A DNA stretch of 8,473 bases from Porphyromonadaceae bacterium UBA4277 (GCA_002395965.1 DGVT01000090.1:1-8473), one strand, 5' to 3'. Shown: positions 1-5,980, numbered from the stretch's first letter. The notes: generated from the sequence alone by a model not told the origin. Program-made: numbers and translations.

Positions 1-7
1 GGTAACC

Positions 8-112
8 TGCGGATTTGTAATCCGCAAGCCCGTGAGGGCTATCGGGATGCGCCGTGCCGGCACGGGGATTGCAAATCCCCCGTTAAGCCCTGGCGGATTG
101 CAAATCCGCCAG
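8..112. repeat. Cluster of REP-like palindromes with GGATTnnnAATCC core
   Basis: Three hairpin-forming palindromes share a core of GGATT, a 3-nt centre and AATCC. They lie at 8-26 (8-bp arms, centre TGT), 64-80 (7-bp arms, centre GCA) and 90-112 (10-bp arms, centre GCA). Two unrelated palindromes lie between the first two: 27-40 (AGCCC/GGGCT around GTGA) and a perfect 14-bp palindrome at 52-65 (CCGTGCCGGCACGG). No open reading frame of note covers the block. Such clusters of short related palindromes resemble REP/BIME-type intergenic repeats, which in other bacteria are mobilised by RAYT (Y1-type) transposases. No transposase is present here, so that link is inference. The block could also act as a transcription terminator or mRNA-stabilising structure for a gene to the left of the window. 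Confidence 0.75.
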
Positions 113-120
113 AACTGAAA

Positions 121-211
121 AAGCGTCAGCCACCCGTAGCTCGTAGCTAAAGAAAGCGTCAGCCCGCTTGTAGCCCGTAGCTAAGAAAGCGTCAGCCCGC
201 TTGTTTACTCG
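121..211. repeat. 33-bp tandem repeat, about 2.8 copies
   Basis: The 11-mer AAGCGTCAGCC starts at 121, 154 and 187, an exact 33-bp period. The first two units (121-153 and 154-186) also share GTAGCTAA near their 3' ends. The third unit matches the second through CCGCTTGT and then runs into the 8-bp repeat. The units are contiguous with no unique spacers, so this is a minisatellite and not a CRISPR array. Function is unknown. The position, between the palindromes and the first gene, makes it part of the upstream region of the operon. Confidence 0.8.
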
Positions 212-252
212 TTTACTCGTTTACTTGTTTACTAAAAAAATCTCGTTTACTA
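203..252. repeat. 8-bp tandem repeat GTTTACTY just upstream of the first gene
   Basis: Four contiguous 8-mers lie at 203-210, 211-218, 219-226 and 227-234 (GTTTACTC, GTTTACTC, GTTTACTT, GTTTACTA). After an A-rich interruption a fifth copy (GTTTACTA) lies at 245-252. The last copy ends 10 bases before the ATG at 263, so the array probably lies in the leader or promoter of the following gene. Slippage here would change promoter or leader spacing, but not a reading frame of the predicted protein. No clear Bacteroidota -33/-7 pair was found in or next to it. Confidence 0.8.
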
Positions 253-262
253 AAAAAAATTT

Positions 263-706
263 ATGGAAACATATAAAAGCGACATTCAGCACATTAATTG
301 TGACATCGACACAATATATAACAAACTCGTATCACCATCAGTGTTCAAGGCACACATCGATGCCAATCGCGACCGTCTGCCAAAAGAAGCACTTGCCAAC
401 CTCGACAAAGTGCGACTCGAAGACGATGCCATAGCCATCGACTCGCCCATGGGAGCACTGCGACTCGTTGTGGACAAACAGCGCAGCAGCCAGCCCGGCA
501 CCATCGTCTATCAGGCAGCGCAGTCGCCGGTAGCATTCAATATGGTCATCTCACTAAGCCCACTGAGCGATACCGAGACTCAAAGCATTGCATCGCTCGA
601 GCTCGACCTGCCGGCATTCATGCGCGCCATGGTGGGCAAGCAGCTCGAGCAGGCAGCAAGCAAGTTCGGCGAGTTGCTGGCCCAACTGCCATACGGCGCC
701 CTATAA
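263..706 (+). CDS. SRPBCC-like small protein of unknown function
   Basis: The predicted protein has 147 residues and neither a signal peptide nor a membrane segment, so it is probably cytoplasmic. Its pattern recalls the small SRPBCC/polyketide-cyclase-like hypothetical proteins of Bacteroidales: an N-terminal strand and helix (ETYKSDI, then VFKAHIDANRDRLPKEALANL), alternating beta strands in the middle (AIAIDSPMGALRLVVD, GTIVYQAAQSPVAFNMVISL, SIASLELDLPAFM), and a long C-terminal helix (residues about 120-142, MVGKQLEQAASKFGELLAQL) ending in PYGAL. SRPBCC proteins form a helix-grip fold with a hydrophobic pocket; the ligand here is unknown and no catalytic residue can be named. The ATG at 263 follows an A/T-rich leader typical of the phylum. 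The gene ends 39 bases before recX on the same strand, so co-transcription is likely. The family call rests on remembered similarity and predicted secondary structure, not on a search. Confidence 0.7.
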   Translation: METYKSDIQHINCDIDTIYNKLVSPSVFKAHIDANRDRLPKEALANLDKVRLEDDAIAIDSPMGALRLVVDKQRSSQPGTIVYQAAQSPVAFNMVISLSPLSDTETQSIASLELDLPAFMRAMVGKQLEQAASKFGELLAQLPYGAL

Positions 707-745
707 CTCCCCACCACACCCCATAAAGCCCCATAAAACCCCGTC

Positions 746-1228
746 ATGGAAAAGTCCAAGGCACTCAGCCGGGCAGCAGCACTGTGCAGCCGCAGCGAGC
801 AGTGCGAAAGCGATGTGCGCAAGAAGCTCCACACCTGGCTCGACGACGACAGTCAGGCCGATGACATCATCACGCAGCTCAGGCAAGAAGGCTACATCGA
901 CGACGACCGTTACGCCAGAGCCTACGTTCACGACAAGTTGCTCTATAACGGCTGGGGACGCATTAAGCTCAGACTCATGTTGCGAGCCAAGCAACTCAGC
1001 GACGAAGCCATCGACCAAGCATTAGAGCAAATCGACCCGCAGCAGTACACTGCCACGCTCGAGCACATCGTTAAAGCCAAATGGCGCACCGTGGCACAGC
1101 GCGAGCAGCGACAAGCACGAGCAGCACTGCTGCGCCACGCTGCCGGCCGAGGCTTCGAGCCGCACCTCATCGCACGGTGCATCAACCACCTCACAGGCAG
1201 CAGCGATGACGATGAAATCTACTATTAA
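746..1228 (+). CDS. recX: Regulatory protein RecX
   Basis: The predicted protein has 160 residues, normal for RecX. RecX binds RecA filaments in the cytoplasm and modulates, usually inhibits, strand exchange and LexA/SOS co-protease activity. The protein is helix-rich throughout. The best signature is residues 49-57, GYIDDDRYA, followed by RAYVHDKLLYNGWGRIKLRLMLRAKQLSDEAIDQAL (positions about 58-93), which matches the conserved second three-helix repeat of the family. An N-terminal stretch with SRSEQCESDVRKKL (15-28) corresponds to the first repeat, and the C-terminal helices include a Phe-Glu-Pro-His-Leu-Ile turn. The acidic tail GSSDDDEIYY is variable in the family. The recA gene is not in the window. 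The ATG at 746 lies 39 bases after the previous gene. The 3' end overlaps the start of the comF-family gene by 23 bases, implying translational coupling. Confidence 0.9.
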   Translation: MEKSKALSRAAALCSRSEQCESDVRKKLHTWLDDDSQADDIITQLRQEGYIDDDRYARAYVHDKLLYNGWGRIKLRLMLRAKQLSDEAIDQALEQIDPQQYTATLEHIVKAKWRTVAQREQRQARAALLRHAAGRGFEPHLIARCINHLTGSSDDDEIYY

Positions 1229-1922
1229 ACAAATCATCAGGGCCGCTGCCGACGTCGTCCTGCCGCGCACCTGCCCGGTGTGCGGGCAGGCTCTCAATGC
1301 CAGCGAGCGGTGGTTGTGCGTGGGGTGCCTGGCCGACATGCCGCTCACCCACCTGCACACCAAGCCAAGCAACGACATGGAGCAGCTCTTCTACGGCAAG
1401 ACCCCCATGCCCATCGACAAGGCGGCAGGCTACTTCTGGTATGAGAAAAGCAGTCCCTACTCAGCCATCATCCACGACATCAAGTATCGCCACATGCCAC
1501 GCATGGGGATGTGGCTTGCGTACCGTGCCGCCAGTGGCATGACCGATTTCTTTAGCGACATAGACATCATCGTGCCTGTGCCGCTGCACTTCACCAAGCT
1601 CGCGCAGCGCGGCTATAACCAGAGCCTGTACATAGCCCGCGGCATAGCGCAAGCCTGCGGGGCGCAGGTGGTCGAGGCACTCAAAGCCACGCGCAGCCAC
1701 AGCACACAGACTCGCAAGGGCGCCTACGACCGCTGGAAAAACATTGCAGGGGCCTATGCCCTGGCACCGGCAGCCGCTCACAAGCTGCAAGACCGCCATG
1801 TGCTCATAGTGGATGATGTGGTGACCACAGGCAGCACGCTCGAGGTGTGTGCAGCACAAGTGCAAACACTGCCGGGCGTGAAGGTGAGCCTCTTCACGCT
1901 GGCCGTGGCGCGACTGGGCTGA
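1206..1922 (+). CDS. ComF-family phosphoribosyltransferase-like protein
   Basis: The predicted cytoplasmic protein has 238 residues, the usual size for ComF/GntX proteins. An N-terminal zinc-ribbon-like motif has Cys23-Pro-Val-Cys26 and Cys38-Val-Gly-Cys41. The C-terminal half is a type I phosphoribosyltransferase domain with the PRPP-binding signature VLIVDDVVTTGST (residues 199-211) and the upstream family block PVPLHFTKLAQRGYNQSLYIARGIA. In naturally competent bacteria ComF proteins act in processing or uptake of transforming single-stranded DNA, while GntX is linked to gluconate use. In Bacteroidales the role is not established, so I give no gene symbol. The start could be the ATG at 1206 or the in-frame ATG at 1212; both lie inside the recX end, giving a 23- or 17-base overlap and suggesting coupled translation. 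The pairing with recX suggests, but does not show, a DNA-recombination context. Confidence 0.87.
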   Translation: MTMKSTIKQIIRAAADVVLPRTCPVCGQALNASERWLCVGCLADMPLTHLHTKPSNDMEQLFYGKTPMPIDKAAGYFWYEKSSPYSAIIHDIKYRHMPRMGMWLAYRAASGMTDFFSDIDIIVPVPLHFTKLAQRGYNQSLYIARGIAQACGAQVVEALKATRSHSTQTRKGAYDRWKNIAGAYALAPAAAHKLQDRHVLIVDDVVTTGSTLEVCAAQVQTLPGVKVSLFTLAVARLG

Positions 1923-2006
1923 CGGCTGCCGGCACTCGGCCACACGTCCTCTAAAGTTACACACCACTACTAATATCAATAATTTTCTTGAAATTTATTA
2001 TTATTT

Positions 2007-2037
2007 TTTGATTATTCATAAATTTTTATTACATTTG
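2007..2037 (+). promoter_or_regulatory. Bacteroidota-type promoter for the 1177-residue secreted protein
   Basis: A -33 element TTTG at 2007-2010 is followed after exactly 19 bases by TACATTTG at 2030-2037, a full match to the Bacteroidota -7 consensus TAnnTTTG. It lies in an AT-rich stretch following the comF-family gene. Transcription would start a few bases after 2037, giving a leader of about 100 bases before the ATG at 2142. The remainder of the 219-base gap shows no Shine-Dalgarno site and no strong hairpin. Confidence 0.75.
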
Positions 2038-2141
2038 CGACAGTTATTCAATTCAATCACTAAACAAGACTAATACACCGGCAAAATCACTTAATAAAAT
2101 ACTTTTAATTCACCTAATGTTTAACTCTAACTATTTATCCT

Positions 2142-5100
2142 ATGTACAGAAAACTACTATTTAGTTTGGTTTTGATGGCATTGGGGTTTGCAACAACCGC
2201 AACTGCCCAAGAAACCCTGACGGTGTATGACGGACAAGGTCAAAGCAACGTTGTACCGGCATACATCTTTTACTGGGACGACTTCACCCGAAGTCAAGTA
2301 GTGTTCCCCGCTGCCGACTTGAAAGTAATGAAAGAAGGCACAATCACTGCCCTGACGTTCTACACCGACCAGACTGTCGAGTACACCAGCGTATCTACTT
2401 GCCATGTGTATCTGATGGAGGTTAACTACACCGAGATGACTGCCTTTGAACCTAAAGGCACTGTTCTCTACTACGGTACAGTCACAGTGCTTGCCGACGG
2501 CACTCTCACCATCGAGCTTGCCACACCCTACAAGTATAACGGTGGCAACTTGCTCCTGGGCATTGAGAACACTACCGATTCCGGCTACAAGAACGTTAAG
2601 TTCTACGGCCAGACCGGACATTCAGGTGCTTCGTTTGCCGGCTACAACAGCGGCAGCACCGATGCTGTGACAGGTAGCGTTCGTGACTTCATTCCAAAGA
2701 CCACCTTCACCTACGTTTCCAGTGGCGGCGTGATCGTTCCCAAGCCCATCAACCTGGCTGTGAGCAACATCACCACCAACGGTGCTACAGTGACCTGGGC
2801 AGCAGGTGCCGAGGAAACTTCGTGGAACTTCGAGTACAAGAAGAAAGCCGACGAGACTTGGACTTCGCAGGTTGTAACCACACCCAGCGTCACTCTCGAC
2901 GCTCTGCAGAATGGCTGCGAGTATAACGTTCGCGTCAACGCCATCGCCGGTGAAAACACCAGTGTTTGGGTAACCGCAAACTTCGCGACTCCCACCTGCG
3001 ACGATGCCGACAAGGGCGAGATTAGCTACTCGCTCATCGACTCCTACGGCGACGGCTGGAGTGGCAACGCACTTGAGTTCTACAACAGCAACGGCGCGCT
3101 CGAGGCAAGCGTTACTCTTACATCCGGAGCCAGCGCCGAAGGCACAGTAGCTCTGTGCTACGGCGAGACCTACACCATCAAGTGGAAAGCTGGCAGCTAT
3201 GGCAGCGAGTGTGGCTTCGTAGTTTACGGCCCCGACGGTACCGAGCTCGTCAACCACGCAACTGGCACTGCTCCCACAGCAGGCGAGACCCTGGCCGAGT
3301 TCCTGATGGCTGTTCCTTCATGCTTCACTCCTCAGGATCTCACTGTGGGCGAGGTTACCTACAACACCGCAGCCTTGAGCTGGACTCCCGGCGACGCAGA
3401 GCAGGATGCATGGCAAGTAGCCGTTGGTGCTAAGGGCTTCAACCCCGACCAGGAGAACTATGTTTACACCGATGTTACCGGCGAGCCCAGCGTTGTTATC
3501 GAGGGTCTGACCGAGAACACTGCTTACGACGCTTACGTGCGCGGCAACTGCGGCGAGGGCGACGTGAGCGCATGGAGCAAGGTGGCTACATTCACCACTC
3601 CACTGCAGTTCCCGCTGCCCACATCTCTTGCTGTGACCGACATCACTGCTAAGAGCGCCAGGGCAAGCTGGACTGGAACCACCGAGAGCTACAACCTGCG
3701 CTACCGCGAGAAGAGCGATCTTGACGAGAGCTTCGAGGCAACGACTGCACCCGATGGCTGGAACATCAACACTTGGCAGATAATGCCCATCTCTCAATAC
3801 AATATGGCTGGCACTGCACTCTTTGCTGCCGACGGCGAGTCGTGCATCTCATCGAAGAGTATGGATGACAGTAGTTCGGCACTCACACCACTTAACGTTG
3901 ACAACTGGCTGATTTCTCCAAAGGTTGACCTCGCCGGAGCACTCGAGTTCTACGTTGCCGACCTGGGTGCCAACTACATCGAGAACTACGGAGTTTATGT
4001 TTCTACTACCGGGACAGCTACTGCCGACTTCACTGCCCTTGAGGACAACATTGCCACCCAGGGTCTGATGCCTTCGGCTGTTGACAACTGGCAGAAGAAA
4101 GAGTTTGACCTGAGCGCTTACGCAGGCCAGAAGGGCTACATCGCAATCCGTCACCACGACGCCCAAGGCTACTACCTCCTTATCGACGCTGTGAAGATTG
4201 CCGGCGAGGATGTAGGCGCTGAGTGGATAACCGTTGAGAACACTACCGCTCCCGTAACTATGGAGCCTCTCGCTCCAAGCACCACCTATGAGTGCCAGGT
4301 GCAAGGCATCTATGATGAAGGCATCAGCGGCTGGACCGAGAGCGTGAACTTCACTACCAAACCTGCCGATGCAATGCCTATCAATCTGGCCGTAAGCGAC
4401 ATCACTGCTACCACAGCCGACGCTAACTGGGAGGGAAGCCAGGATGCTTACAACCTGCGCTACCGCACTGCCGGTATAATTGGAAGCTATGAGGAAGGCT
4501 TCGAGTATGGCCTCGAAAGCGGTGCATTCCCCACCGAGAGCGGCTGGACCACCATCGATGCCGATGGCGACGGCTATGCTTGGTACACCTTCAGTCCCGA
4601 CAATACTGTGGACAACAACGGCAATCCTGCCGTTCTTGATGCTTCGTGCATGACCTCGGCAAGCTACATGGGTGGTGCACTCACTCCCGACGACTGGTTG
4701 ATCAGCCCGGCACTCGACCTGGGCGGCACGCTGTCGTTCATGGTTCGCGGTCAGGATCCCAGCTGGGCTGCTGAGCACTATGCAGTCTATATTTCGACAG
4801 GTGATCCCACCGACCTCACCTCGTTCGTTGAGCTGATTCCTGAGGCTGTTTCGACCGGTGCTTACGAGGAGATCACTGCCGACTTGAGCGCTTATGCAGG
4901 CCAGAAGGGCTACATAGCAATCCGCCACTTCAACTGCACCGACCAGTTCCGCCTGAACATCGACAACTTCCGCATCATCAACGATGCTGAGACGGTTGAA
5001 CCGGGCGAATGGGTGGTTATTGAGAATGTAACTCCTATTTACACTATCGAGGGGCTGACACCTGAGACCGACTATGAGGTACAGGTACAAGGCATCGTCG

Positions 5101-5675
5101 ATGAGCAGAACACTTCCGAATGGACGAGGTCGGTATTCTTCACCACTCTCGAGGCCGAGGACGAAGGCATCAGCGAGTTCTACCTCGTAGGCTCGTTCAA
5201 CGGCTGGAACTGGGAGAGCGAGGAAGGACGCCTGGCTATGACCGAGGATGATGGCGGCTATGCTGTTACTCTCGACCTCGCCTCAGGCGATGAGTTCAAG
5301 ATCATCACTCCCAACGAGGAAGATCCCACCGGCTACACTTGGTTTGGTGGAGTTGACGAGAACCAGGTAGGCTACTTCTTAGTAACCGAAGAGCTGCTGA
5401 ATGCCGGCATCACGCTGACTCAAGGCTCTAACTTCCGCATGGCCGACGCCGGTAACTACACCATCACCATCAAGGAAGCTCCCATTACCTTCAATGGTAT
5501 CAAGGCTCCGTTTGTGATGGAAGTGGTTAAGAATCCTGTTACCGCCATCAGCGATATCAACGCTGGCAAGGTTGCCGACAACAACTGGTACAACATCCAC
5601 GGCATGAAGCTCCAGGGTGTTCCCACCGAGCCCGGCATCTACTTCAACGGCGGAAAGAAGGTTGTTGTAAAATAA
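2142..5675 (+). CDS. Large secreted multidomain adhesin-like protein (Fn3, cleaved adhesin, SusE/F-like C-terminus)
   Basis: The predicted protein has 1177 residues. A Sec signal peptide occupies residues 1-22 (Arg-Lys, hydrophobic core, ATA before Gln23); there is no lipobox Cys. Domains in order: an unnamed Bacteroidales beta-sandwich (about 24-190); Fn3 (about 200-286); a beta domain with DSYGDGWSG (300-308); Fn3 (about 395-487); composite unit A (about 488-740); composite unit B (about 743-1003); a SusE/F- or CBM-like domain starting with EFYLVGSFNGWNW (about 1010-1130); and a short tail ending NGGKKVVVK. Each composite unit is an Fn3 interrupted by a cleaved-adhesin-type domain. Its hallmarks are DNWLISP at 587-593 or DDWLISP at 850-856, and LSAYAGQKGYIAIRH, as in the Porphyromonas gingivalis gingipain/HagA adhesin domains. 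No catalytic domain is seen. The likely role is surface adhesion or glycan/protein binding; the ligand is unknown. It has its own promoter and terminator. Confidence 0.88.
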   Translation: MYRKLLFSLVLMALGFATTATAQETLTVYDGQGQSNVVPAYIFYWDDFTRSQVVFPAADLKVMKEGTITALTFYTDQTVEYTSVSTCHVYLMEVNYTEMTAFEPKGTVLYYGTVTVLADGTLTIELATPYKYNGGNLLLGIENTTDSGYKNVKFYGQTGHSGASFAGYNSGSTDAVTGSVRDFIPKTTFTYVSSGGVIVPKPINLAVSNITTNGATVTWAAGAEETSWNFEYKKKADETWTSQVVTTPSVTLDALQNGCEYNVRVNAIAGENTSVWVTANFATPTCDDADKGEISYSLIDSYGDGWSGNALEFYNSNGALEASVTLTSGASAEGTVALCYGETYTIKWKAGSYGSECGFVVYGPDGTELVNHATGTAPTAGETLAEFLMAVPSCFTPQDLTVGEVTYNTAALSWTPGDAEQDAWQVAVGAKGFNPDQENYVYTDVTGEPSVVIEGLTENTAYDAYVRGNCGEGDVSAWSKVATFTTPLQFPLPTSLAVTDITAKSARASWTGTTESYNLRYREKSDLDESFEATTAPDGWNINTWQIMPISQYNMAGTALFAADGESCISSKSMDDSSSALTPLNVDNWLISPKVDLAGALEFYVADLGANYIENYGVYVSTTGTATADFTALEDNIATQGLMPSAVDNWQKKEFDLSAYAGQKGYIAIRHHDAQGYYLLIDAVKIAGEDVGAEWITVENTTAPVTMEPLAPSTTYECQVQGIYDEGISGWTESVNFTTKPADAMPINLAVSDITATTADANWEGSQDAYNLRYRTAGIIGSYEEGFEYGLESGAFPTESGWTTIDADGDGYAWYTFSPDNTVDNNGNPAVLDASCMTSASYMGGALTPDDWLISPALDLGGTLSFMVRGQDPSWAAEHYAVYISTGDPTDLTSFVELIPEAVSTGAYEEITADLSAYAGQKGYIAIRHFNCTDQFRLNIDNFRIINDAETVEPGEWVVIENVTPIYTIEGLTPETDYEVQVQGIVDEQNTSEWTRSVFFTTLEAEDEGISEFYLVGSFNGWNWESEEGRLAMTEDDGGYAVTLDLASGDEFKIITPNEEDPTGYTWFGGVDENQVGYFLVTEELLNAGITLTQGSNFRMADAGNYTITIKEAPITFNGIKAPFVMEVVKNPVTAISDINAGKVADNNWYNIHGMKLQGVPTEPGIYFNGGKKVVVK
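4107..4928 (+). repeat. Internal duplication: composite units A and B of the 1177-residue protein
   Basis: The two Fn3-plus-cleaved-adhesin units are diverged tandem copies about 250-265 residues apart. The best-preserved segment encodes DLSAYAGQKGYIAIRH at 4107-4154 and again at 4881-4928, with 16 identical residues and only four silent differences. Flanking landmarks recur in the same order: LAVTDITAKSARASW / LAVSDITATTADANW, YNLRYR / YNLRYR, DNWLISP / DDWLISP, and ECQVQGI / EVQVQGI. The coordinates given span from the first to the second conserved block; the whole duplicated region is about 3603-5150. Most of the rest has diverged, so the conserved block is probably under structural constraint or was homogenised. 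Confidence 0.75.
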
Positions 5676-5695
5676 TCTCCTTTAAGACCTATTCT

Positions 5696-5731
5696 AAAAA
5701 ATGCACTCGCGGAGGTGCGAGTGCATTTTTT
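5696..5731 (+). terminator. Strong intrinsic terminator after the first adhesin gene
   Basis: A perfect 10-bp GC-containing stem (5701-5710 ATGCACTCGC and 5717-5726 GCGAGTGCAT) encloses a 6-base loop GGAGGT. It is followed by a T-run to 5731, and an upstream A-run (5696-5700) extends the stem and could make it bidirectional. It begins 20 bases after the stop codon at 5673-5675. This separates the transcript of the first large gene from the second. Confidence 0.92.
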
Positions 5732-5940
5732 ATTTATTAGTGCCCCACAACAGTTAATATCACGAGTAACAAGTGGAACGATTAGGGACAAGTCGAAGAC
5801 TTGGCTATCGCGTTTCAAGGAGGAAGAAGGCACTGTGTGAATGAATGGCAAAGTCGTTGTCGCACGTCGTTAGATGTACGGCTGCAGTGTAGAAACACCT
5901 ACAAAATTGAATTATTTTTAAGCAAAAAACAATTTTTTTA
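5732..5940. other. Intergenic stretch with no recognisable gene
   Basis: Together with its flanks this is part of a 436-base gap between the two large genes. The segment from about 5740 to 5900 is less AT-rich than the promoter region after it and contains only short frames on either strand (for example 5801-5995 on + and 5639-5851 on -). Neither frame has a recognisable domain, and the minus-strand one runs through the terminator hairpin and the end of the upstream gene. I see no tRNA, transposase remnant or hairpin array. It may be a leftover of rearrangement or duplication, but nothing in the sequence shows this directly. Confidence 0.5.
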
Positions 5941-5949
5941 TCATAAAAT

Positions 5950-5980
5950 TTTGCACTATGTCGGCAAATCATTACCTTTA
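5950..5980 (+). promoter_or_regulatory. Bacteroidota-type promoter for the 783-residue secreted protein
   Basis: A -33 TTTG at 5950-5953 is followed after 19 bases by TACCTTTA at 5973-5980, one mismatch (last base) from TAnnTTTG. Spacing is identical to the promoter proposed for the first large gene. Transcription would start about 5985-5990, leaving a leader of about 120-125 bases before the ATG at 6112. The position downstream of the terminator at 5696-5731 fits an independent transcription unit. Confidence 0.65.

Noticed and set aside
1..112. Possible tRNA-Thr or tRNA-Cys gene suggested by anticodon-arm-like hairpins
   Set aside because: No acceptor stem, D-arm or GTTCRANNC T-arm can be placed around any of the three hairpins, so no complete tRNA is present.
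121..252. CRISPR-like array
   Set aside because: The 33-bp and 8-bp repeats are contiguous with no unique spacers, and no cas genes are in the window.
201..434. 77-residue frame on the + strand starting TTG
   Set aside because: It overlaps the better supported SRPBCC-like gene in another frame, begins inside the octamer repeat, and has a low-complexity start.
1920..1945. Hairpin after the comF-family stop as a terminator
   Set aside because: Only a 4-bp GCCG/CGGC stem can be formed and no T-run follows.
2142..2212. Lipoprotein signal on the large secreted proteins
   Set aside because: Neither signal peptide has a lipobox cysteine; cleavage after Ala (ATA|Q and AWA|I) fits signal peptidase I.
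2622..3257. 211-residue and other minus-strand frames within the two large genes
   Set aside because: They are antisense shadows of long coding regions without start context, domains or promoters of their own.
3849..5090. 413-residue frame on the minus strand
   Set aside because: It lies entirely antisense to the Fn3/cleaved-adhesin coding region, shows no recognisable domain, and is explained by the codon bias of the real gene.
5639..5851. 70-residue minus-strand frame in the intergenic region
   Set aside because: It reads through the terminator hairpin and into the 3' end of the first adhesin gene, and has no recognisable domain.
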